The notes under the pieces: model-generated
Database searches by the model: none
Seen by the model: only the letters and a program-made list of their open reading frames with translations
Told to the model about the DNA's origin: nothing
Assembly: GCA_040384465.1 (NCBI GenBank)
Contig: JAZKJF010000005.1
Span: 1 to 64,000, forward strand
Direction of reading: 5' to 3'
Source: UBA5078 sp040384465
Lineage (GTDB): Bacteria; Pseudomonadota; Gammaproteobacteria; Pseudomonadales; Pseudohongiellaceae
Length of the DNA stretch: 64,000 bases
Shown here: in pieces, positions 35,295 through 45,000 of the stretch
Layout of the letters: each line of letters starts with the position of its first letter
How positions within the stretch are numbered: the stretch's first letter is position 1
Program-made: the position numbers and the translations under genes

Positions 35295-35822
35295 TCAGTC
35301 TCTCAGCAACATACGCATGTCCCGCGTGTACGGCAGCACATAGTCGTGGGATGCGAGTATCACACTGTCACTGGCGCGAATCAGTTTGGCAGTGACAAAT
35401 ACGTTGTCATCACCAGCCGCGTAGGTGCCCACAAGCACTACATGGGCATTGTGCTCCACGCTGATTTCATTGACTGCGCGGGACAACAGAAACTCGCCTT
35501 CGCTGGGGCTGATGTAGACATCACTGCGCAGCAGCATGTCCACGACAGAGTAACCTGACGCGGCCAGTTGGGACACCAGTTGCTGCGAGGTCACGCGACC
35601 GAAGGATGAAGATTGAGTGAGATCATCAATGTCAGCAAAGCTGGCAGCAATGATGTTGGCGCCGGGCTGTACTTCGGAGCCCGCCATGCGGATCAGATTA
35701 TTGGCAGCTGCGCGATTGGAATCGATAATCACGTCGGTGCTGGTGGCGTAGGGATCATTCATGCAGCCCGCACTCAAGAGAGTGCCGAGCAACAGGCCGA
35801 CGGCAAGCAAAGGCTTCAGCAT
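35295..35822 (-). CDS. FlgO-family outer-membrane lipoprotein
   Basis: 175 residues. The signal peptide has lipobox LLSAGC, lipidated at C20. The mature part matches the FlgO domain (ANNLIRMAG, IIAASFADIDDL, SFGRVTSQQLVSQLAASGY). In Vibrio, FlgO is an outer-membrane lipoprotein supporting the flagellar basal body. No flagellar structural genes are in the window. It lies 3 nt after the upstream lipoprotein gene, so they are co-transcribed. Confidence 0.8.
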   Translation of the reverse strand: MLKPLLAVGLLLGTLLSAGCMNDPYATSTDVIIDSNRAAANNLIRMAGSEVQPGANIIAASFADIDDLTQSSSFGRVTSQQLVSQLAASGYSVVDMLLRSDVYISPSEGEFLLSRAVNEISVEHNAHVVLVGTYAAGDDNVFVTAKLIRASDSVILASHDYVLPYTRDMRMLLRD

Positions 35823-35825
35823 TTC

Positions 35826-36512
35826 TCAATTACCTCCGGCAGTGACGACATTGAAGGTCCTGCCCTGATCGCGATAGTGCGCGATGTCTTCCGGGTTGAA
35901 GTAATAAACACGGCTGTCGGCGTGGGTGATCTGACGAATGTCCTGCACGCGTGTCGTAATGATGACTTCGGTGACTTCTGCCCGGGTGTCTTTGCGGAAG
36001 TTGTTCCACAGGTCTGCTGCCATGGCGATTGGAATCAGCACCAGTTCCTGATCACCCCAGTGACGCGAGTCGGCCAGACCGGCGGCCAGTGCCACGAGCG
36101 CTGTGTAGGTGCCGGGGCGTGCAGGGAGCTTCTCGCGATTGTCGTGTTCCAGAACTTGCACATCGTAATCGATGGTCAGCAGTGCATCTTCAGGGCTGAG
36201 CATGACGCTGGCGCCACTGCCGACCAGCGAAGAGACCAGCAGATTGTGATAGGCCGTCTCAAAAGGGCTGGCATCTTCACCCGGAGTGGCAAGGAACAGA
36301 GGGCGAGACCCGGCTTCGGCGTCGCCAAAACTGCTCAGGATCTGAGCGGATTCGGATTGAGCAAGCACTTCCCAATGACTGGCTGCCTGCATTTTTTGTT
36401 GCTCGCTACCGCTGAACATTGTGGCACGAGGGTAGGGAAGATTATTGTTGCTGCCGCAGGCGGCAAGCACGGACAGCGCTGCACACAACACGACGCCTTT
36501 GCTGATATTCAT
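35826..36512 (-). CDS. Predicted lipoprotein paired with FlgO-type gene
   Basis: 228 residues. The signal peptide ends in lipobox SVLAAC (C19). The mature sequence is soluble with a hydrophobic patch near 135-150. I do not recognise the family. Tight linkage to the FlgO-type gene suggests a shared envelope role, perhaps as its partner. Confidence 0.65.
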   Translation of the reverse strand: MNISKGVVLCAALSVLAACGSNNNLPYPRATMFSGSEQQKMQAASHWEVLAQSESAQILSSFGDAEAGSRPLFLATPGEDASPFETAYHNLLVSSLVGSGASVMLSPEDALLTIDYDVQVLEHDNREKLPARPGTYTALVALAAGLADSRHWGDQELVLIPIAMAADLWNNFRKDTRAEVTEVIITTRVQDIRQITHADSRVYYFNPEDIAHYRDQGRTFNVVTAGGN

Positions 36513-36633
36513 TTATGAACCTCTTGTCTTCACGGAAAAATTGAGACGAGTGTACTACTTGTGCCGCAGCAGAGGAATTCGCAGGCGGCACTCTTGGGGT
36601 CGGTTTGGGGGCAGTTTCGCTGTCGATGCTTTA

Positions 36634-37008
36634 TCAGTTCAGAACCCGGTAGCCACGTCCACGCAGGCAGTTGTGAACGACCACGTTGCGCTCGTGCAGC
36701 CCGGAACCTGTTCCGCGTGCAGCACCACCAATGGCTCCGGCACCTGCGCCCCGGATCGCAGTATCCCGGTTGCCCAGCACGGCTCCGATGGCGCCGGTGA
36801 CAACCGCGCCGACAGCTGCACCCGTCGCCGCTCGTTCGGCGACGGGAACCTGATCGGCATAAGCCTCGCACTCGGCCAGATCGGCGCTGTACCGGGCCAT
36901 ATCGACTCCCTGGGTGTCGACGATCGGGCCGCTGTAGCCTGGACGACGGCCACTCTGGCAGGCCGCCAGAGACAGAACGAGAACGATGAGCAGAGCGCGT
37001 TGCAGCAT
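36634..37008 (-). CDS. Glycine-zipper lipoprotein
   Basis: 124 residues from the ATG at 37008, which has GGGAG about 7 nt upstream; an in-frame extension to 37257 precedes the signal peptide and was rejected. The lipobox is SLAAC (lipidated Cys about 16). A glycine/alanine-zipper segment (about residues 60-105: ATGAAVGAVVTGAIGAVLG and later GAGAGAIGGAARG) suggests membrane insertion or oligomerisation. Two further cysteines flank it. Family known only as a small outer-membrane lipoprotein type. Confidence 0.7.
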   Translation of the reverse strand: MLQRALLIVLVLSLAACQSGRRPGYSGPIVDTQGVDMARYSADLAECEAYADQVPVAERAATGAAVGAVVTGAIGAVLGNRDTAIRGAGAGAIGGAARGTGSGLHERNVVVHNCLRGRGYRVLN

Positions 37009-37394
37009 GATGAATCTCCCTGTGCTGAGTGAAAAAACGTGCGGTGATTTTACTGTGTCCGTCATTGTTGTGACACCGCTGATTGCACCGAATTGATTCG
37101 GTTCGCCCTGAATCTGTGCTGATTGATGGCTCGTGGCCTGTGCTCCGGAATGATGGCAGTCACATGGATGCGCTCTGGGCAGGACGCGTTGCAGATTTTT
37201 TCGACAATTATTCGCAATACGAAAGGGTTTTGTCGTTTCCTCCTCAAGTTCCGACATTTTTTTCCGATAGGCGAACAGTGTTGCCGGTGGGGGGCTGCTA
37301 GCGATGGCATTGGGTTTGCAGGGGTATGTGCATAGCGATGCCAGCAGAAGTATTCAGAAGCATCATCCACAAGGGCTGAAGGGTAGGGAAAGCG
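37009..37394. other. 386-bp divergent intergenic region
   Basis: Separates the minus-strand glycine-zipper lipoprotein from the plus-strand chemoreceptor. Apart from the Shine-Dalgarno of the lipoprotein and the sigma-28-like promoter at 37244-37270, I see no coding signal or stable repeat. The short open frames that cross it lack ribosome-binding sites and family resemblance. Confidence 0.5.
37244..37270 (+). promoter_or_regulatory. Sigma-28 (FliA)-type promoter for the chemoreceptor
   Basis: TCAAGTTC (37244-37251) matches the -35 consensus TAAAGTTT at 6 of 8 positions. TCCGATAG (37263-37270) matches the -10 consensus GCCGATAA at 6 of 8. The spacer is exactly 11 nt, the consensus distance. 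It lies 124 nt before the ATG of a methyl-accepting protein, a class normally controlled by FliA. Confidence 0.6.
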
Positions 37395-38819
37395 ATGAAA
37401 GGGTTTGCGAGGCCTGATTCTTTTTTGCGTAAGATTGGATTGAGTAGCAGTGCACATCCACTGGCGGACTGCCTGTGGGCGCTTGGGAACGATCTCGACT
37501 TGACGCGCAGGATTGCAGGCGACGACGAACTCAGTCGCGCACTGGCGCAATTTCTGAGTGTTATGCAGCAGCGCATTGAGGTCAGTGTCACCGCCACAGC
37601 GGGCATTGCCGCACAGGCTCCAGCACTCTCCGCGATTGCCGCTGCGACTGCCGACACGGGGATGCGCCTCGCCCAGTCATCTGAAAATATTGCCAGCAAT
37701 AGTGAAGAGGTGACTACCACGCTGGAACGTGAGCTGGTGCCGCGCGCCATGGATGTCGCCGCACTCTCTCGCAAAGTGGCGACGGCGATTCGAGCCTGTG
37801 AAAACGACAGTGGCAATGTGCTGGGCAATTTCGACGCGATCAGCAGTGCCGAGAAGCATCTCGGTTCTGCTATTACCGGGTTGCAGGCGCAACTGGAAGA
37901 AGTGGTGCGGGTGATCGGCGTGATTTCATCGATCTCCAAACAGACCAACTTGCTGGCTCTCAACGCTGCCATCGAAGCGGCGCGAGCGGGAGCGCACGGG
38001 CGCGGTTTCGCCGTGGTGGCTGAGGAGGTGCGAGGTCTGGCGAATCACACGACGGAGGCGACCGGGCAGGTGGCTTCGATCATCGATCGCTTTCGGCAAG
38101 ACGTTGCGGGCTTGAAGAATGCTGGCGTCAACATGGAGTTGGCGGTCACCGAGGGTGAACAGGGTGTCCGCAATATGCGGCGCGAGCTGATGACTGTCAG
38201 CACGGCGATGGATGAACTGGACCATAAGGTCAACTCGATTGCCTGCAGCACTGAACAGATGGCCGCCGCCATGACGACGGTCAACAACGATGTGCAAACG
38301 GTTTCCAGAGTCGCCACCGAAATGCAAGGCAAGGCCGTGCAAGTGGGCGAATTAAGCCGCGCGGTACATGAACAGAGTGACAGTTTGCTGGAAGGGATCG
38401 GCGCTTTCCAACTGGCGATTCACCAACGTGCGCGCGACGCTGTCGAGGCTTTTGCTGCCGGTGACGCGTTGCTGCACGGTGGTGCGGACGAGGTAGGCAT
38501 CGCCATGCAGAGACTGTTACGTCAGGACAAGCGTTTTGAGCTGCTGTATCTGGTAGGAGCGGATGGTCGGCAGATCAGCGACAACGTTTTTGCGGATTCT
38601 TCCCGAGCTGTGGAAGGGCGTTCGGCACGCGGTCGTGACTGGAGTCAGCGCAGTTGGTTCAGCGCGGTCAAGAACAGTGGTCATGCCCATGTGACACCGC
38701 TTTATCGCTCTTCCGCGACCAACGATTTCTGTTTCACGGTCTCGGTACCGGTGCTGGATGCACAGCGCCGTCTGGTGCGCGTGCTCGGCGCCGATGTCAG
38801 GCTGTCATCCATGCTGTGA
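37395..38819 (+). CDS. Soluble methyl-accepting chemotaxis protein with C-terminal sensor domain
   Basis: 474 residues and no membrane segment. The signalling domain (about residues 75-345) has the hairpin-tip sequence SKQTNLLALNAAIEAARAG and GRGFAVVAEEVRGLA, needed to contact CheW/CheA. The C-terminal 110 residues (YLVGADGRQISDNVF ... WFSAVKNSGHAHVTPLY ... VSVPVLDAQRRLVRVLGADV) resemble a PDC/Cache-type ligand-binding fold. In most receptors this fold is periplasmic and N-terminal. Here sensing would be cytoplasmic and C-terminal. Confidence 0.88.
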   Translation: MKGFARPDSFLRKIGLSSSAHPLADCLWALGNDLDLTRRIAGDDELSRALAQFLSVMQQRIEVSVTATAGIAAQAPALSAIAAATADTGMRLAQSSENIASNSEEVTTTLERELVPRAMDVAALSRKVATAIRACENDSGNVLGNFDAISSAEKHLGSAITGLQAQLEEVVRVIGVISSISKQTNLLALNAAIEAARAGAHGRGFAVVAEEVRGLANHTTEATGQVASIIDRFRQDVAGLKNAGVNMELAVTEGEQGVRNMRRELMTVSTAMDELDHKVNSIACSTEQMAAAMTTVNNDVQTVSRVATEMQGKAVQVGELSRAVHEQSDSLLEGIGAFQLAIHQRARDAVEAFAAGDALLHGGADEVGIAMQRLLRQDKRFELLYLVGADGRQISDNVFADSSRAVEGRSARGRDWSQRSWFSAVKNSGHAHVTPLYRSSATNDFCFTVSVPVLDAQRRLVRVLGADVRLSSML

Positions 38820-38828
38820 CCGGCAGGG

Positions 38829-39260
38829 CTACAGATGCTGGATCACCCAGCGATTGAGCTGGGCGGGAGGCAGGGCGCCGGAAACGCGCCCGACCTCCTT
38901 GCCCTTCTTGAACATCATCAAAGTAGGAATGCTGCGGATACTGAAGCGCTGCGCCAGTGCCTGCTCCACTTCCGTATTGACTTTGCCCAGCCGTACACGA
39001 GGTTCCAGTGCGGCAGCGGCGTCCTCGAAGATCGGCGCGAACTGACGACAAGGCCCGCACCACGGCGCCCAGAAATCGACGACCAGCGGCAGGTCTGACC
39101 CCAGGTGCTGCTCGAAATTACTCTGCGACAAATCCACGGGTTTCCCGATGAACAGCGCTTCCTTGCAGGCCCCACAGTTGCCATCTTCGGTCAGATGGGT
39201 GGCTGGCAGGCGATTCTTGCGGTGGCAGTGCGGGCAGGTCACGAACATCTGGTCAGGCAT
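38829..39260 (-). CDS. trxC: Thioredoxin 2
   Basis: Zinc-containing thioredoxin that reduces protein disulfides in the cytoplasm. It has 143 residues from the ATG at 39260, chosen because GGGAG lies 6 nt upstream; an ATG two codons earlier is directly abutted by that site. The N-terminal zinc ribbon has C9/C12 and C29/C32. The active site WCGPC is at 67-71. It converges on the chemoreceptor gene with 9 nt between. Confidence 0.95.
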   Translation of the reverse strand: MPDQMFVTCPHCHRKNRLPATHLTEDGNCGACKEALFIGKPVDLSQSNFEQHLGSDLPLVVDFWAPWCGPCRQFAPIFEDAAAALEPRVRLGKVNTEVEQALAQRFSIRSIPTLMMFKKGKEVGRVSGALPPAQLNRWVIQHL

Positions 39261-39336
39261 GCACATCTCCCATGACTTCAGCAAACTGAAAGTAATACTC
39301 CGAATATAGTAGCGCACCGCAGTAGTTGCAAGGCGT

Positions 39337-39363
39337 GTGGGAGCGGGCCTGCCTGCGATGACG
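39337..39363 (+). repeat. REP-like palindromic element, copy 1
   Basis: GTGGGAGCGGGCCTGCCTGC followed by GATGACG. The core arms GCGGGC and GCCTGC form a 6-bp stem (one G-U pair). The sequence closely resembles the REP elements of Pseudomonas genomes (GTGGGAGCGGG head and palindrome). It lies between trxC and the MFS gene; copy 2 is at 50734. Confidence 0.6.
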
Positions 39364-39449
39364 AGAGATTGCAATGCCCCGGATTTTCGATAATCCTGAC
39401 CATCTGAAAATCACTTCAGACATCAATCCAGACACCATTTCAGATTCCC

Positions 39450-40943
39450 ATGACCGAAACACCCGATCAGCGTCCTGCAGTTCCGCTAGTGGAGGCAGGT
39501 GTGGCCCGCAGCCGCACGCTGTGGCTGCGCCCGACGCTGCGGCTCTCGCAACAGGAAGCGGTGGCCTCGGCCACCATGACGGCGACCGGCGACAACTTCT
39601 TCAATGCCTTCGCCGTGTTCCTGAATGCCAGCGCCGTGCAGATGGGCTGGCTGACCGCGATTCCCCAACTCTTCGGTGCGCTGGCGCAGTTGCTCTCGGC
39701 CTGGCTGGGGAATTACCTGCCACGCAAGCCATTGGTGGTCATGACGGCGGCGGTGCAGGCGGTGGTCGTGTTGCTGCTGTCCTTTCTGGCGCTTAGCCGC
39801 AGCACTCATTCTGTTGGCTGGTTGATCACGCTGGCGGTGCTCTATTTCTCCTGCATGAACTTCATTCAGCCACAATGGCGTGCCTGGATGGGCAGCATCG
39901 TGCCGCAGCGGCGGCGTGGTGTGTTCTTCGCCTCGCGCACGCGTCTGACCATGATGTCGTCGCTGGGGATATTCGTGGCCGGGGGAGCGCTTCTTACCCT
40001 GAGTGAAAAGCTCGGTGTGGTGTGGCTCGGGTTTGCTCTACTGTTTGCGACTGCCGCTGTCGGACGCGGGATCTCCAGTCGGCTGTTGGCGCAGATGCAT
40101 GACCCGGACCCGCACACGCACGCGGCGGGTCGCAAAGGGTTTCTGCACAGCATGCAGCAGCTGCGCGCTTCGCTGAAAGACAAAACCTTTCGGGACTACA
40201 GCTTCTTCGTCGCCGCCATGCAGGGTGTGGTGGCAATCTCTGCGCCGTTCTTCGCCGTCTACATGCTGCGTGACCTGCAGTTCACCTATCTGGAATACAG
40301 TCTCAACGCCATCGCCTCGATCCTGACCCAGTTCCTCACACTCAGTTTTTGGGGCCGTTTCAGTGATCGCTTCGGCAACCGCCTGGTGATGATGATCTCC
40401 AGTGTCATCATTCCCATAGTGCCGGTGCTATGGCTGTTCTCGGCGGATCATTACTACCTGCTGGTGGTGCAGATGGTGTCCGGTTTTGTGTGGAGCGGCT
40501 TCAGTCTCAGCACCGCCAACTACCTTTACGACATTCGGCCACACAAGAGTGACTTTGCTGTGTATGCGGCGATGCAGTCTGCTCTCAGTGCCTGCGCGGT
40601 GTTCTTCGGTGCGATTATTGGCGGTTGGATCGCGTCGACGGCACCGACAGTCGTGGAGGTGGTGCCTTTCATGGATGATCTGCTCAGCCCGCTCTATCTC
40701 GTTTTCATCGCCAGCTGTGTGTTGCGTATCGCCGTGGCTGCCTGGTTTATCCCGCGTGCTGTCGAGCCACGGGTGCGCAAACGGCCAAAGTTCCTGCAGA
40801 TTATTTACCGCATCTCGCGGTTCAACGCCATCTCCGGCGTGTCACTGGATTGGTTGAGCGTAACGCGCCGCAAGCAGAAGGGAGCGTCTTCCGTGGCGGA
40901 TGGTTTCGACGACAAGGAGCTTAATGAGGATGGAATTCCATGA
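39450..40943 (+). CDS. Major facilitator superfamily transporter
   Basis: 497 residues with about 12 membrane helices. The intracellular loop 2-3 (WLGNYLPRKPLVVM) and loop 8-9 (GRFSDRFGNRLVMM) are the two MFS signature positions. The central cytosolic loop is about residues 215-250. The substrate cannot be inferred: no adjacent metabolic gene and no recognised subfamily motif. Confidence 0.85.
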   Translation: MTETPDQRPAVPLVEAGVARSRTLWLRPTLRLSQQEAVASATMTATGDNFFNAFAVFLNASAVQMGWLTAIPQLFGALAQLLSAWLGNYLPRKPLVVMTAAVQAVVVLLLSFLALSRSTHSVGWLITLAVLYFSCMNFIQPQWRAWMGSIVPQRRRGVFFASRTRLTMMSSLGIFVAGGALLTLSEKLGVVWLGFALLFATAAVGRGISSRLLAQMHDPDPHTHAAGRKGFLHSMQQLRASLKDKTFRDYSFFVAAMQGVVAISAPFFAVYMLRDLQFTYLEYSLNAIASILTQFLTLSFWGRFSDRFGNRLVMMISSVIIPIVPVLWLFSADHYYLLVVQMVSGFVWSGFSLSTANYLYDIRPHKSDFAVYAAMQSALSACAVFFGAIIGGWIASTAPTVVEVVPFMDDLLSPLYLVFIASCVLRIAVAAWFIPRAVEPRVRKRPKFLQIIYRISRFNAISGVSLDWLSVTRRKQKGASSVADGFDDKELNEDGIP

Positions 40944-41102
40944 TGGTGTGCGTGGCGTATAACACCACTCATTTGCCATTGCCGCTGTGTCTCTGGGTGC
41001 GTACTTATTCAACATATTGATTTTAATGATAAATTTTCATGGCGTAGTCCTTGCTAGTCTTGCTGACGATAAAATAACAGTGACGAACATGAGTAAGAGC
41101 TT

Positions 41103-42002
41103 ATGCTGAAATCGAATCTGAGCCTGAACTTGCAGGGCGTTTCGAAAACTTATTCCGGCGGCGTGCAGGCGCTGCAGGAGATCAACCTGCAGATTGGCAG
41201 AGGCATGTTCGGACTGCTCGGCCCGAACGGGGCTGGCAAGTCCACGCTGATGCGCACGATCGCCACTCTCCAGCAACCGGACTCCGGCGCCATCACCTTC
41301 GACAACATCGACGTGTTGCGCGATCCAACAGCCCTTCGCCGGGTGCTCGGCTATCTGCCGCAGGAGTTCGGCGCTTACCCGCGCACTTCGGCCTTGATCA
41401 TGTTGAAACACCTCGCCGCGCTGAAAGGCATCCATGGCCCGCAGCAGCAGGCGGTTGTCGAAAGTCTGCTGCACAAGACCAATCTGTGGGACGCCAGACA
41501 CAAGAGCATCGACAAATTCTCCGGTGGCATGAAGCAACGCTATGGCATCGCGCAGGCGCTGCTGGGCAATCCTTCTCTGCTGATCGTGGACGAACCCACT
41601 GCCGGGCTCGATCCCGCCGAGCGGCGCCGCTTTCAGAATATTCTGGCCGAGGTGGGCGAAGAGACCGTGGTGATTCTCTCCACGCATATTGTCGACGACG
41701 TCAAGGAGCTGTGCTCACAAGTCGGCATCATGGGGCGCGGTCGCATTCTCAAGGTGGGGGAGCCTCGGCAGCTGATGGAGGCGCTGCGCGGCAAACTCTG
41801 GACGGTACTCGTCGAGCGCAGTGAGGTCGCAGCACTACGCACCAGCCATACTGTGTTGTCGACGCGTCTGAAAGCGGGCGCTACTGAGATTCGCGTGCTC
41901 TCGGAAACACAGCCTGTCGGCATGCTGCCCGCCAGCCCGGAGCTGGAGGACGTCTATTTCAGCACCTTGATCGCGCATGATCTGCGCGACAATCTGGAGT
42001 AA
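41103..42002 (+). CDS. ABC transporter ATPase, partner of the permease-peptidase
   Basis: 299 residues. Walker A GPNGAGKST, Q-loop YLPQEFG, signature FSGGMKQR, Walker B LLIVDEPTAGLD and switch STHIVDD are all intact. The C-terminal extension of about 70 residues is typical of ABC-2 exporter ATPases. The next gene follows after 6 nt and encodes the membrane partner. Confidence 0.93.
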   Translation: MLKSNLSLNLQGVSKTYSGGVQALQEINLQIGRGMFGLLGPNGAGKSTLMRTIATLQQPDSGAITFDNIDVLRDPTALRRVLGYLPQEFGAYPRTSALIMLKHLAALKGIHGPQQQAVVESLLHKTNLWDARHKSIDKFSGGMKQRYGIAQALLGNPSLLIVDEPTAGLDPAERRRFQNILAEVGEETVVILSTHIVDDVKELCSQVGIMGRGRILKVGEPRQLMEALRGKLWTVLVERSEVAALRTSHTVLSTRLKAGATEIRVLSETQPVGMLPASPELEDVYFSTLIAHDLRDNLE

Positions 42003-42008
42003 CGCGGC

Positions 42009-45000
42009 ATGAGAGAGTTTCTGGAGGTCATGCAGTTCGAGCTTCGCTACCAGCTGCGCTCTCCCTTCTTTCTGGGCGCCTTGCTGATCTTCGCGCTTAT
42101 TCACTTTTTCACCATTACCGGGACTGGTATCCACCTCGATATGAGCGCGTTGGCCGCGATTAACAGTCCCCACGCGATACTCCAGACAGAGCTGATCCTG
42201 GCAATCTTCGGCATGCTGCCGGTGGTGGCGTTTGTGACGACGGCGGTCACCCGGGATTTCGAGCATGGCACGGCGGCGCTTGTGTATGTGACGCCGATTC
42301 GGCCGCAGCACTTTCTGCTGGGACGTTTCGTCGCGGTCCTGTTGTTGACCTGGATGATCGGGCTGGCGGGGTTGCTCGGCACGATGATCGGAACCTTCAT
42401 GCCCTGGCTCGATCAGGAGCGGGTCGCCTCTTTTGCTCTGGCGCCCTATGCCTATGTTCTCGGGGTCATCATTCTGCCGAATATGCTGATTGTGGTTGCG
42501 CTATTCTTCGCGGCAGCGGCGCTCACGCGCTCTGTCGCGTTGACCTTCGCGCTGGCACTCGTGGTTTTCGTCGCCGATGTGCTGCTGCGGCTCTATGCCA
42601 GACTTGATGCAGATAGCTGGCTGCTGCTGGCAGATCCCTTCGGTGGCTTGGCTGTCGCGGCGGAGACCCGCTATTGGTCAGTGGTTGAGCTCAACTCGAC
42701 GTTGCCGGTGGGGCACTTGCCCGCCAATCGACTGTTGTGGGTGGGGCTGGCCTTGTCGGCATTGGTGTGGACGCTGTGGCGCTTTCGCCTGGATCTGGCG
42801 GAGGAGGCCGGGCGGAGTGGTGGACGTCGGCACGCGCAGCGCCACGACGCTTCTATTCGCGAATCTGTTAGTTCATCAATCGTGTCGAACTCCGTCATAG
42901 CGAAACCGAGCTTTACGGCCCGTGATTCCGTCGCGCAGTTCGTCTCGCAGCTACGCATGGATCTCGCCTGCGTGTGCAAGAGCCCGCTGCTGTACGTGAT
43001 CGTGTTGCTCGGGATCGCGGCGGTTGTCGGCGAGCACAGAGGCAATGTCGGCCCGCTGCTCAATATGCCGCTGTACCCGTTGACCAGCCTCATGCTCGGT
43101 TTCATGCGCTATGGCATGCTGCAGTTCATCATGCTCATCGTCATCTTCTATGCCGCCGAGCTGATTCATCGTGAACGGGAATCTGGCACTGACGGCATCA
43201 TTCATGCGGCGCCGTTCCAGAATTGGATCATGGTGGTCGCCAAGACGGTGGCGCTGTGTCTGGTGGTCTCCGGGTTGATGCTGGTGGCGATGCTGACGTC
43301 GATGGTGCTGCAGGCTGCGGCCGGATACACGAATTTCGAGCTGGGGCTGTATCTGCAGTCTGTATTTCTCTACAACGGTTTTTACTTCTGGATGCTGTGC
43401 ATTCTGGCAGTGGTGATTCAGGTGCTGTCGCCACACAAATGGCTCGGCATGTTGCTGACCTTGAGTGTCTTCATCGCACTGCAGAGTCTGCAGGCGCTCG
43501 GCTACGACCATGTCCTCTACGCGTTCAATATTCCCAACGCGGTGTATTCCGACATGAACGGCTTCGGCCATTTCGCCGCACCCGTGCTGGCATTGACAGG
43601 CTACTGGGCAGCCTTCTGCGTGTTGCTCGTCATGCTTGGTCTGCTTTTCTATCCGCGTGGGCAAACCTTCTCTGTGCGCGAGCGGCTGGCAGAGGCACGT
43701 GCCCGCAGCAGTGCCGGTGTGGCGTTCGGCAGCGTGCTGGCCGGGCTCGCGTTTGTGATTAGCGGGGCGTGGATTTTCTACAACACCAACATTCTCAACG
43801 AGTACCTGACACCGCACGAACGACTGCAGCGCCAGGTCGATTACGAGACCACTTATGGACGTTACGAGAATCTGCCCACGCCGTCCTTCGACAGCATTCG
43901 CATGGAGGTGGATATTTACCCGGAAGAGCGGCGTCTGCAGTCGCGTGGCAGCGCGACACTTGGTAATCACAAGCGCGTGCCGATCAGAGAATTTGTGGTG
44001 TCGATTAATCCTGTCCTGCAGGTGCAGGAGATCGCGGTGGAGAATGCTGTTCTATTGGAGTCAGATGAGGCACAGGGTTTCTACCTGTACCAGCTCGACA
44101 CCGCGCTGGCACCCGATGCCACTGTCGAGATGACCTGGCAGTTGACGCGCAGCAACCCAGGCTTTGTCGCCGCCAATCCGGACAACGAACTGGTCAGCAA
44201 CGGCACCTTTGTCGAGACTACCGGCGTGATGCCCATTCCCGGCTACGACAGCACCCGCCGCATTACCGACAACGCTGTGCGCCGCCAGTATGGTTTGCCG
44301 CCCGCGCCGCGTCTGCCGACGCTGGGCGACCCCGCGCATCTCGATAGCCTCGCCTACGGTATCGACAGCCGCACAGACTTCGAGATCGTTCTCAGCACCA
44401 GTGCCGATCAGATAGCCATCGCCCCCGGTGCTCTGCAGGGTGAGTGGACGACGGACGAGCGCCACTACTTTCATTACATGGCCGAAGCGCCGATCCTCCC
44501 CGGTCTCGCGATCACCTCTGCCCGCTATGCCGTGGCCCACGACCGCTGGAACGACGTGTCCATCGAGATCTACTACCACCCACAACACAGCAACAATATC
44601 GCCGCGATGCTGGAGACGGCAAAGCGCGGGCTTGAATATTATTCCAGCGAGTTCACGCCCTATCAGTACTCGTACTTCCGCATGATTGAGTACCCGCGCT
44701 ACCGCACCAACGTGCAGGCATTTCCTGGCACTGTTGCCTATTCGGAAGCCACCGGTTTTGTCGTTGATCTGCGGCAGTGGGCGAATGTCGACTATGCCAC
44801 CCTCCACGAACTGGCTCACATGTGGTGGGGCGACCGCATCACTGGTGCACAGATGCAGGGCCGACAGATGCTCAATGAAACCATGGCGCAATATTCGACT
44901 CTGATGTTCTTCAAGGAGCACTACCCGCCGGAATATGCGAACCGGCTTGCGGCCGAGTTGCTCGACAACTATCTCAACGGCCGCAGCAGTGAGAGCGAGG

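Noticed and set aside
42951..43970. 339-codon minus-strand open frame opposite the permease region
   Set aside because: The translation is dominated by His, Gln and Arg, the reverse complement of hydrophobic helices, so it is not a gene.
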